DNA of 64,000 bases from Marisa cornuarietis (Eukaryota; Mollusca; Gastropoda; Architaenioglossa; Ampullariidae), in assembly GCA_004794655.1 (NCBI GenBank), contig SMMW01000554.1:9446501-9510500 (forward strand), in the 5' to 3' direction. The position numbers and the translations under genes are program-made. The number at the start of each line of letters is the position of its first letter. The first letter of the stretch is position 1. The notes under the pieces were generated by a model. That model did not search any database. It saw nothing but the letters and a program-made list of their open reading frames with translations, and was not told the origin of the DNA. Below are positions 29,401 through 36,818 of the stretch, piece after piece.

Positions 29401-31002
29401 TCTAAAAGTAATGCATGGGGTTAACAGCTTATTTAGACTAAATTCATAGACAGAAGTCATAACTCTTTGAAACAGACAGGCACAGAGAGAGTGAGAGTCC
29501 AAGAGACAACCTTCAGCATTACTGTTAACAGACACAAGTGAACTTCATAAACCAACGTCAATACAGTCAATACACCTAATCTTTAAGATTAATGTAATAT
29601 CTCCAGTTTATTAGAAACTGTCTAGGTAGTTAGTAATTATAGCATTGGTTTATAATTAAATATTTTGCTTAAATTTCTTATGCCTAAGCAGCTGATCTAT
29701 AAGGAACAGTATTATTTTTGATGATTTTGCTTCATCTGACAAAGGACTGTAAGTGTATGTTTGATGAAACGCTTGAAGGCAATATACCTCTCGCAGTGAG
29801 CCTATAAATATTGCTATTCACTTATTCCTTTATTATGTCTACTCAGTTACTCAATTTAACTGCACATGATTACATGACTATGTACCCACATGCACACACA
29901 AAGAGTGAGCGAGAGGACACTAAACACTTTTAAACTCATTCAATACAGATGAATCAACATGCAGCCTAGCTGTAGTTATAAAGACATTCGCATCTGCAGG
30001 TGTTAACTGTATAGGAAGAGTAATGATGACTGAAGATGTTAGATGAACTAGTAAAATGTTATTCTTTTACATTCAATTATCATTAAATATAAACATACAG
30101 ACATTAAATAGTTAGAATAACATTTCCAAACACTAGCATAAGTAGAAATTTAAGACCTTTTAAATACTTATCTCTATCATAGACTAGTGCTCAATTGTTT
30201 TTCAAATTGCTTTGGTGGAGTTAACAATTGTATAATCTCATGTATAAAGCATACATCTTTTTAAATATTGAATTATTAACTAATGATTATGAATAAATGA
30301 TGAAATTTATTAGTTATTAATGTAAGATAAGCAATTAAGTCTTCAACAAAATCGCCAACAGAAAAAGACAAATGTTAAGCTTAACTCATCTCCACTAATG
30401 ACTTGGTAAGTCATCAGTGGAGACTGTCTTGCAAATACTAAAAGTTTTTTTTTTTTTTAAGTATTATTTGTGTTAATAATCGTTTTTATCTTAATGGAAT
30501 TTATAATTTTTGTAATGAAGATGCCTGCAACTGCAGCATGAAAATGTTTATTAAAACGTCACCATATTCAATAGGGTATTCAATAGTGATGCAAATAGTC
30601 AATATATATGATATCGACTATTTGCGTGCATATAAACTACTGTTTTTAAACAGGTGTCTAATATGCTGAAGAAAAGAACAGTCTGCACTAGCATGCTCAA
30701 AGTAACGACGGCACATTTGGCCTCGCACAAAAATGTGGCACACTAGATGCATAAACCGACAAGAGCTCCCAGCAATACTTCCCTCTGTTGAAGATGCAAC
30801 GAAGGAAAACAGAATCTTAACCATAATAACACGCACGGAGAATTTGCTTGGTCAGAAAGTCATAAGCAGCATAAATGTAATAAATACTACTAAAGTAGAC
30901 TAGCGGACGTCTTCGACAGAAGTCGTAATCGTTTCTTACCTCTTCAAAAATTGATCCCACATTGGCAGTGACCAAGAGAACTTTAGCGTTGTCGCCGTCC
31001 AT
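2423..31002 (-). CDS. INPP5A: Inositol polyphosphate-5-phosphatase A (type I IP3 5-phosphatase), 5' nine exons; truncated by the left window edge
   Basis: INPP5A removes the 5-phosphate from inositol 1,4,5-trisphosphate and 1,3,4,5-tetrakisphosphate, ending calcium signals at the membrane. Nine exons join in phase: 30940-31002, 28135-28176, 27088-27188, 16911-16998, 16202-16265, 5960-5991, 4225-4296, 2949-3001 and 2423-2486 (579 nt, 193 residues). All introns are GT-AG. Seen landmarks are LLVTANVGS at residues 9-17, ALHCQEVGGKNYEASM in exon 3, RARIFLDEDY in exon 4, KWSRKGFLRTRW in exon 8 and VNIHLFHDASN in exon 9. These match the N-terminal half of the vertebrate type I enzyme (about 412 residues) in order and nearly without gaps. 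The catalytic C-terminal half (GDxNxR, the PxWCDR region) and the prenylation tail are not in the window and must lie to the left. Two introns exceed 10 kb. The start is the first ATG, immediately before the conserved strand. Confidence 0.93.
2949..3001 (-). CDS. INPP5A: INPP5A exon 8 (residues 155-171, split C172)
   Basis: FKWSRKGFLRTRWSINN is almost identical to the vertebrate KWSRKGFIRTRW block. The donor is TG|GTAGGG and the acceptor is GCTTGCAG. Confidence 0.93.
3168..3345. repeat. Short interspersed repeat, copy A
   Basis: About 170 bp beginning GTTAGAAGGTAAAGGTCGTC and ending near GGAGTCAGTACC recurs at 46173-46325 in the same orientation with roughly three-quarters identity by eye. 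The size and dispersion are SINE-like. I cannot identify Pol III boxes with certainty. Confidence 0.6.
4225..4296 (-). CDS. INPP5A: INPP5A exon 7 (residues 131-154)
   Basis: VLSGNIENVPLKEKAKFPQH followed by FFPE corresponds to the vertebrate segment ending EKEKFPQDYFPE. The exon is 72 nt with phase 0 at both ends. The acceptor is TTTTTTCCCAG and the donor is GTAAGG. Confidence 0.9.
5270..5892. mobile_element. MITE copy 2, ~620 bp with ~90-bp terminal inverted repeats
   Basis: The left end (GGTTCCCAGTCGATTCGACT, on through CTATAGGACGCATGAAATGC) and the right end are inverted repeats of each other over about 90 bp. The flanks carry the direct repeat CATGCTAAG (left about 5261-5269, right about 5893-5901), an apparent 9-bp target duplication. 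Long TIRs and a 9-bp duplication suggest a Mutator-like non-autonomous element. The internal ORFs have no recognisable transposase. Confidence 0.75.
5960..5991 (-). CDS. INPP5A: INPP5A microexon 6 (32 nt, D120-E130)
   Basis: A 32-nt exon reads DCKFVAVEGRE, equivalent to the vertebrate KKYRKVAGKEI stretch. It follows a (T)9CAG acceptor and precedes GTATGT. Both phases (1 in, 0 out) fit the neighbouring exons, and without it the frame is lost. Confidence 0.85.
6400..7400 (+). pseudogene. Degenerate non-LTR retrotransposon reverse transcriptase (CR1/L2/Jockey-like)
   Basis: Fragments over several frames follow the usual RT order: RALLDLSAALDTV (motif A, DLSAAFDTVDH), ILQGVVLGPMLF (PQGSVLGPxLF), YANDPQLYQS (the YADD motif with D changed to N), then DATKILACASVLSRIDYCSS (the ALVLSRLDYCNSL segment). 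Many stops and frameshifts are present. A 3' tail with ATATAAATATTCATCATTATT ends near 7676. The element lies in an INPP5A intron in the opposite orientation. Confidence 0.75.
8285..8665 (+). pseudogene. 3' end of a second non-LTR retrotransposon
   Basis: The translation ELVFSYGAPKLWNSLP is the conserved C-terminal block of CR1/L2-type reverse transcriptases (APKLWNSLP). It is followed by the AT-rich 3' tail with the TGCTCATAAAATATCCTGATTATT motif typical of such elements. Confidence 0.55.
11729..12000 (+). pseudogene. C-terminal fragment of an APE-type LINE reverse transcriptase
   Basis: KVYSFKYLGSTPFKDGSSAA and YRPYKSLKVPVLL, then GFET (where YGCETW is usual) follow the post-catalytic region of RTE/I-like retrotransposons (FKYLGxxxxxDGSxxxDVxxRI...LYKSLVxSxLLYGCETW). 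The Tyr-Gly-Cys is mutated to a stop plus GFE, so the fragment is inactive. It ends in a T/G-rich run at 11982-12021. Confidence 0.6.
12531..13198. mobile_element. MITE copy 3, inverted orientation, with a 31-bp triplication in its terminal repeat
   Basis: The interior is the reverse complement of copy 2: 12680-12960 matches the complement of 5500-5780, including the CCCGCGCAGCGCC region. The left TIR contains three tandem 31-bp units at 12553-12583, 12584-12614 and 12615-12645. The element terminates in GGTAACC, consistent with the GGT(A/T)(A/C)CC ends of the other copies. Confidence 0.75.
15080..15165 (+). repeat. Possible tRNA-derived repeat relic
   Basis: GTCGCCAGTTGGTAAGCGTG resembles a tRNA D-arm (CAGTTGGTAAGCG). 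The downstream CAGTCAGCTGCTTC resembles the segment at 26510. There is no acceptor stem, and this is weak evidence only. Confidence 0.25.
15761..16157. mobile_element. Inverted-repeat element (MITE), ~397 bp
   Basis: The left end TACTGTAAATTTCGGTCTAT and the reverse complement of the right end, TACCATAAATTTCGGACGAT, form an imperfect terminal inverted repeat, with AAGCGC/AACCGC continuing inward. The interior contains TTTATAAGCCGCACT-like subrepeats. No coding capacity is seen. The element ends 44 bp from INPP5A exon 5. Confidence 0.65.
16202..16265 (-). CDS. INPP5A: INPP5A exon 5 (residues 99-119, split D120)
   Basis: ALGNLYFIHEDIDNALIWDF matches the vertebrate ALGSFYFLHESLKNIYQFDF. The acceptor is GTCATTTGCAG and the donor is G|GTAAGG. 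The donor lies 44 bp from an inverted-repeat transposon ending at 16157. Confidence 0.9.
16911..16998 (-). CDS. INPP5A: INPP5A exon 4 (K69-T98)
   Basis: The exon reads NLLACEELQRYDRARIFLDE followed by DYTAADRFT. The RAR(I/V)(F/Y)LDE(D/N)Y block is diagnostic of INPP5A. A pyrimidine-rich acceptor ends in GCTAG and the donor is GTGAGA. Confidence 0.92.
20040..20205. repeat. Palindromic AT-rich minisatellite
   Basis: About six to seven degenerate units of roughly 24 bp (CTATACATTGCATTCTATA) are arranged in tandem. Each unit is largely self-complementary (TATAGAATGCAATGTATA), so the tract can fold into hairpins or cruciforms. It lies in the intron between INPP5A exons 3 and 4. Confidence 0.75.
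22454..22740. mobile_element. Possible MITE with CCGTATTC(A/G)(C/T)GAAGC ends
   Basis: The left GGCCGTATTCGCGAAGCTAG and the reverse complement of the right end, AACCGTATTCATGAAGCGAG, form a short imperfect inverted repeat about 290 bp apart. I see no clear target duplication, so this is tentative. Confidence 0.4.
24694..24719. repeat. (CT)n microsatellite
   Basis: This is an uninterrupted CT run following GAGAT and ending at CACATACACG. Confidence 0.9.
24930..25575. repeat. Two LINE 3'-tail-like segments
   Basis: The segment 24945-25010 (AATAATGTGAGCTTTTATAGCGCGGTA) looks like the reverse complement of a retrotransposon 3' tail. The segment 25520-25575 (CGCTATATAAGCGTACTTTATTAT) looks like a forward one. 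The intervening 75-codon ORF has no recognisable similarity. Confidence 0.4.
26441..26560 (+). repeat. Possible tRNA-derived SINE head
   Basis: The sequence TGGCCGAATGGG at about 26451 fits the Pol III A-box consensus exactly. A weak B-box-like GCTTCGTTTACC lies about 60 bp downstream. No cloverleaf can be drawn, so a functional tRNA is not claimed. Confidence 0.35.
27088..27188 (-). CDS. INPP5A: INPP5A exon 3 (residues 36-68 plus split K69)
   Basis: The exon carries the signature ALHCQEVGGKNYEASM, whose Q-E pair corresponds to metal-binding residues of 5-phosphatases. The acceptor is GATCGTTGCAG and the donor is AA|GTAAGA. The codon for K69 is split. Confidence 0.92.
28135..28176 (-). CDS. 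INPP5A: INPP5A exon 2 (42 nt, residues 22-35)
   Basis: The exon reads PTVMFPPWLRAFLQ and aligns without gaps to the vertebrate segment PENLQKNWLREFYQ. The acceptor TTTCTGTCACAG was chosen over an upstream in-phase AG because it gives exactly the family length. The donor is GTAACC. Confidence 0.8.
30389..30423. repeat. Short perfect-spacing hairpin in INPP5A intron 1
   Basis: Arms of 16 nt (TCTCCACTAATGACTT and AAGTCATCAGTGGAGA) pair with one mismatch across a 3-nt loop. The hairpin is followed by a T11 run. Confidence 0.8.
30940..31002 (-). CDS. INPP5A: INPP5A exon 1 (start codon, residues 1-21)
   Basis: The ATG is at 31002-31000, followed by MDGDNAKVLLVTANVGSIFE. The exon ends on a complete codon and is followed by GTAAGA. 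The vertebrate protein has a slightly longer N-terminus. The conserved VTANVGS strand begins the phosphatase fold. Confidence 0.9.
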
Positions 31003-31660
31003 GTTCTACTGCCCACTCTACTACCACCGTCTAAAAGATCATGCTATAGACAAGAAATTCTGGGCAAATGCTACTCTCCTCAACAGCGTGTACAGTCCAT
31101 CCATATCTGATATACCATAAACCAGAACAATCGATATCTTTAGAACCAATTTGACATTTCGCTCCCCTGGCTAATGAAATCGTTGACGTCATAAACAACA
31201 GCGCCACTTTGACAGGGGAAGTTACTCTCCTACATTTGTTTTGTTACGGGGAGATTGTTTTACGATGTTTAGTCCCCTGAATTGGCTAGCATCGCAGATA
31301 TGTATAGGCGAGCTAGCATGCTGCTCTGTGGTTTTTGAGCATCATCCAAGTGAATTTAAATTTCACCAGCTGATGAAAATTAAATCCAAAAGTATACTTG
31401 TTAATCTAAGCAAATCGCGTTATCACTGTTTAAGTAATTTATATATATATATTTAGTATAATGCATTCATCTATATATTTTACCATTATTGTCACCATCT
31501 GTTGCACATATGAGATTGTTATTGTGTGATTGTTATTATATGACGTTATGGCTAAAAATGCCCCTCGGGCTTATAGCCAGTAAACAAACGAAATGAAATG
31601 AGGGCTAACAACAGTCAAGGAATTCAGGGTCCGAATGACTTATAAGATCTTTCCTGTCAG
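31003..31660. other. Upstream region of INPP5A
   Basis: This region lies before the INPP5A start codon and should hold its promoter and 5' UTR. No TATA box or start-site motif can be placed with confidence. The ORFs here show no similarity to known proteins. Confidence 0.4.
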
Positions 31661-31662
31661 CA

Positions 31663-32290
31663 AATAATAATAATGAAGATTTTTATAGCGCATATTCACA
31701 TAGAGAGCATGCTATTAGCGCTTAAAACGAGGAAGAGACATGAACTAAATGGATAGAGCACGAGGGACGGAAGAATAAACGACAGTACTGACGACAAACA
31801 GAAAAAAAGATAGAAAACACAAAAAGTCACCAAGTAACAGGAGCGAAGAAAATAGTGATTCTGCAGAGAAAGATGGGTAGAAAAGTCGCAAGAGCGGGAG
31901 GGGGAAGGGTAAGAAGGACTAGCATTGTGTGGATTGTGTTAGGAGTAATGCTCAAGGAAGAGGTGCGTTTTCAGTGCAGATTTGAAGGATTCCATTGTAG
32001 GAAGGTGGCGGATATGGAAAGGGAGAGAGTTCCATTATTTTGATGTACTGTATGCGAGAACGGATGGGTAGCCAGTGTAGAGAACAAAGGAGAGGAGTAG
32101 CATGGTCCCGTTTCGTGGCTCTAAGCACCAGACGTGCGACGGAGTTCTGTACTTTCTGGAGTCTCTGAATGAGGGATGAGGGGCAGCCTGCCAGCAAGGA
32201 GTTGCAGTAGTCAAGCCGAGAAAGAACAAACGCACAGACAAAAGTGTTGGTAGCACGTGTAGAGAGAAAATGGCGGATGACATTGATCAA
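31663..32290 (-). pseudogene. 3' part of a non-LTR retrotransposon (CR1/L2-like)
   Basis: On the minus strand 32290-32040 reads TNTFVCAFVLSRLDYCNSLL, then LIQRLQKVQNSVARLVL and LHWLPIRSRIQY. These are the conserved SRLDYCNSLL, LQ(R/K)(I/V)QN(A/S)AARLV and LHWLP blocks of the RT C-terminus. The 3' tail near 31663-31730 contains TTTTTATAGCGCATATTC on the plus strand. The same family occurs at 47245-47745. Confidence 0.8.
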
Positions 32291-32340
32291 TGATAAACAC
32301 AGAAGCTTAGATAAGCTTTATCGACATGAGAAACGTTCTG

Positions 32341-33582
32341 GTTACAATTGAGTCCGTAGAGATATAATATATCCGCTAAATTTCTTATAAAGCAGAGCGC
32401 AGCGATGTGTGTGTGTGTGTGTGTCACGACGGATGGGGATTGAAATTTAGATCGTTAGTTCAGTCTCCACCAAAATTGATAAGAAAAGTTGTTTTGATTG
32501 TGACTTGGTCACAGGTTATGTTTGATATGTTTATTTTCTTTATTCGAATATGTTACCAGCGGTTTCAAATTAAAAAAATACTACACAGAAAAAATTGCAA
32601 CATACCTCGATTACGCAGAACAAATGCGGACAGAGTCGTAATTGGAGATGGTTCCGATGATCTGGACCACCGAAAACCATTATTATTTTTCCAGTATATA
32701 ATAGTATGCTTACGCGTTATAATTCGGCTGGCAATATCAACATCTCGTTTAGACAGCGAACGTTAGGAAAAAGTGTACACAAGTACGATCTATAACACTG
32801 CATATGAGATGAACATCTTAGAGCTGTGTACACGTGAGTGGTCTGTAAATGAGGGAAAATGGTGTAAAACGATCAAACCTGTCACACCCCTTCTACAGGA
32901 AAATGTCATCAGAGGACGTGAAAAACTCGACAGATTAAGGAAACGAAGATTAAAGACAATATAAAGTTAGTGTCCTTTACTCTAATGCATGTGTGATGTT
33001 ACAGTCGTCACAGATTTGGGTACAACTATTGGAGGCAGCAATAACTCTAGTAGGAAAGCTTACACTTAATAGCGTTCTTGTAAGTCTAGCTTTATTTTTT
33101 CCTCTTGATGCCTTTTCTTTTCGCTTTTGTTTAAAAGAAAAAAAAAGGAAAAATATTACTGATCAATGCCGGGCCCCTTCATAGCCGTGGCCAGGGTACA
33201 CCCTCCCACCCTCCCTACCTCTCGTCAAGCCTGCCCATGATAGAAAGATGATAGAAACTAGGAGGTAGGAAGAGAGCTGTGTGGCAGTTTTTTTTCTTCT
33301 CCATTTTATCGAAACTCCGTATCCCAATTGCCAAATAAGCTGTTAGCCTGACAGCCTAGGAAAAGAACATCAAGAATACAATTGTTCTGAAATTACGTAC
33401 ATCACCGCCAGTAGAGTCAGTGGCAACACGGACGAAGCCGGACTGTACCCTCGCTAGTAACTTTAGAAAAAAATACAATTTTGTGTATGGTAATTGCATT
33501 GCTACTTTGCTGGATAAGTAGCCTCCCGTGTTTTCGTTTTCATCACTAAGAACTGCAACAGCTGCCCGTAAAAAATAATATA
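32341..33582. other. Region without recognisable genes
   Basis: Apart from a short (TG)n at 32405-32423, no conserved coding or repeat structure is apparent. It lies between the LINE fragment and the possible last exon of the TIR-domain gene. Confidence 0.4.
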
Positions 33583-33824
33583 TTACAATGGTAAAGGGAA
33601 ACTGCCACAGACACTCCGGTTTAAAGTGTTTTGGTGGCTAGCATTTTTATTAGTATTTGGAAACTCTGTAGAGCCATATACTAAGTTAAACTGTTCCAGA
33701 GAAGTATAATAAACTGGCCTTCTATTATATTTAATTGTATCATTTTCTGTTCTCAGCAGAGCATAGAAGTAATGCGTAGTAATGCTCCAACTTGATCTTC
33801 GATGGCCATTGGTTGGTATCCCCT
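33583..33824 (-). CDS. Candidate terminal exon of the TIR-domain gene
   Basis: A strong acceptor (TTTTATCCTCTCATCTTCAG) precedes an 80-codon open frame with a TAA stop at 33585-33583. The phase (two bases completing a split codon) matches the GTAAGT donor at 36819-36818, giving KGIPTNGHRRSS and so on. The predicted segment has no domain that I recognise. A reverse-complement AATAAA (TTTATT on plus) at about 33645 falls inside it, which argues against. By-chance open frames of this length are uncommon but not rare. Confidence 0.3.
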
Positions 33825-36558
33825 CTGAAGATGAGAGGATAAAATTTCTCCTTTATTAAACATCGATTTCAACAGACACGCACACGAACACACATGTACT
33901 GACACTGAAGAATGAAGATGTATTATCTCTTTACCAAGATACATTGCTGAAGCAAGTAAAATCAGGGCAAACACAATTCACCAGGCATGGGTTGAGAAAC
34001 TAAGCAAGGTTGTGCAATAGTTTATGGAATTATGGATGTAATATTATGTAAACATAGGAGTATTATACATGATTCACTATGTGCTTGTCTGTATTTTTGT
34101 GAGATGAAACGATGTCCCTCCAGTTTAAATGCGTGATGATCATACATAAATCTTTGGTTCCTGATGGTCAAAGATATATTATCAGATTCTAATGAAGACG
34201 TAACAAATTATGCGAGAGAGAGAGAGAAAGAAAGAAAGAAAAAATAGAGAAAGAAAAAAGAGATAGAAGATTCCACTACTGATTTTTTTTCTCGAAAACA
34301 GCTAGTAAAGGAGGTTTGTTGCCAGTCGGTTGAGCAGTAAAACACTACAGGATGGGGAAGCACCAGGAGATATATTGGGGATGAAAAGGAAGATGAGACA
34401 TTTAACAGCTGTATCTTTTCATGAACACAACCGTTAAAGAGGACTGCTGAAAGGCGATAAAAACTGTGTGATGGGGTTATGGGATGAGGATTGAGGGAAA
34501 GAAAGAATGTATTGAAAGGGCGAGTGAAATAGAGTAAGTGTTCGAACTTAATATTATCACTGCACGCTTGATCACAGACAAGCACCTATAGCTTCCTGTT
34601 ATAAAACAACAAACCATAGCTTTACAAATTAACATATTATTCTGATCAGAAAAACGCTTTATTCGAGATAATGAAAGCCGAAAGACATGTGTAAATAAAA
34701 TAATACAGAGACAAACCAAGTTCTGAGAACAAGATCTCGGTAACAGTAAACTTTCTGACCCAAATCAGGTCAGAAGGTCAGAATTGAGAATCATCACAGC
34801 TTCGGTCTTATCTTCGTTCAATGGCTTGACTACAAATGAGTTAACTTCAGTCGACAACTTTCAACATTTCTTGCAAAAGCATTTGACATTCATCATTTAA
34901 ACTGGTTTAGAAACAACAGAGAAAATAACGTGAAAAAAGCTCAGAAAGATAAAGAAAATATTGCGTTTGGAAAAAGAGAAAAATTCTTCCATATTTATTT
35001 CAACTGTGATATCTTGTATTGCAACTGTATAATGAATACTACACTGTTCTTATAATAATATACCACCAGCACATATTCCGACACTGAACAAAAAGCCATA
35101 CTTCGGTTCATGTATCTGCACTACACGAGGAAAACTTGGAAGATTTCAAGTCATACATCAACACAAAATAACTAATAAGTTTACCTAAGTATTTCATGGC
35201 GTGCCATTTTCTAGAAACCACAGCACAGCGCTGTATTGCTAAGCATGGGTTGAACAGGAGAAATTAAGATCAACGCACCACCACATGCAGTTAAGACGGT
35301 CCACTTCCACAGGCCTTTGTCTGTCTTCGTCAGTACGTTGAGTGTCTGTAAAGCCTGTTCATACACAGAAATTTGTGGTCACTTTAATGTGTGAAAAAAG
35401 GAATACAAATTATGCAAGTATGATGGCGGACTTTTACAGGCTTTTGTCTTTTTTCAGCACATTAAGTGCTCGTTCATCCTCAGAAAGTTATAGCCACATT
35501 AATGTGATACAAGGAACTGCAAATTCTGCAACGAAATGTAATTTCAGCTTACAAATACAGCAAGTCATTTTGTTTATGCTCACACTATTCAACTTCCTGC
35601 ATATTTATCACACGACGAAAATACTCTGCAGATATAAATAACTTGAGTGTGCACATTACTGTTTTATGAACAAAACTTCCATAGTTGTCAGAATTGCAAA
35701 TGAATGTAAAGGTACTGTAACAGTGTTGACACTTTTCCATTTTAAGATTAGAACGTAAAGAGAAAATTCATCGCTGTAGTACTTACTAAAATAACTTGAT
35801 ATTAGTACAACAAATAAAAATCCAATAAACTATTAGCTTCTCGTGTGTAAAATTAGACAGTTTTTAATATTAGGAATAACTCTTTCAGTTCTTTATTTTA
35901 AAAGAAATGTTTAGTCGAATGCAGTTTCTAATGGAAAAGATACTGGTTTTATAAATTTACTTTAGGTCTTGTTGCAATACAAATTATTACCAATCTCTAA
36001 TGATTCCGATAAAATGCTTAATAATGTGTGGAGACTGGAATTGCCCCATGGACAATGAAGTTTATTTCGTTTTAATTATAGAATAGGCCTGTTCCTTTCT
36101 CTAGACTCTCTTGGTCTTATGCTTGGACAAAAGTTTGTTTTATTATTATTTTACAATAGGATTTTTTCTTCGGCAACGCTGTCTTGGTCAGGTGTATGGC
36201 AGCTCAGGTCTGGTCAGCATATACACCATAACCCTGTACAATGGCAGCAACATTTGCCCCAGCGTCCATTTTTGGTGCGTGTCTTTATCTGCAACATACA
36301 ACAGACAGAACAGTCCCTGATGAATGAGTGACTTCTTAAGGGGGAAAAAACTAATGTCTTCTCATTTTTATTATATGCGTGTAAAGGACAAGACTGAGGA
36401 GAGAGAGAAGGAGATAGAGTGCATGTGTGACTGACAACATGGGTCATATATTTCCTTCTGAATGAGTCAATTGAACAACCAGCTGAATGAGAACAAAGAT
36501 GCATTAGATTACAGTAATACACTAAAACCAAAACATTCATCGCAGTATACACAATCCG

Positions 36559-36562
<4 letters not shown>

Positions 36563-36619
<57 letters not shown>
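36563..36619. repeat. (TG)n microsatellite, ~57 bp
   Basis: This is an uninterrupted TG run followed by TATTAGAGAGAGAGAC. It lies just inside the intron downstream of the 4.9 kb exon. Confidence 0.95.
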
Positions 36620-36621
<2 letters not shown>

Positions 36622-36818
36622 TAGAGAGAGAGACTGAGATTCAAGTTTATGCTGCCCGTAGTCACAGCTTTCATCTTCTCCAGTAGTTACGTTAGCAATG
36701 CTATTCAAGCAAAGAGCGTTATAGCAGGCATTATCTACAGTAAATATCAAAAGCGAGAATAGAAGGCTGCACAGAGGAGCGGGGACGAGGGAATAATCCT
36801 GCAAACGACCAAACTTAC

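Noticed and set aside
36214..36818. C-terminal extension of the giant ORF containing a His-Thr run
   Set aside because: It begins at a consensus GTAAGT donor and translates a (CA)n microsatellite, so it is most likely intron.
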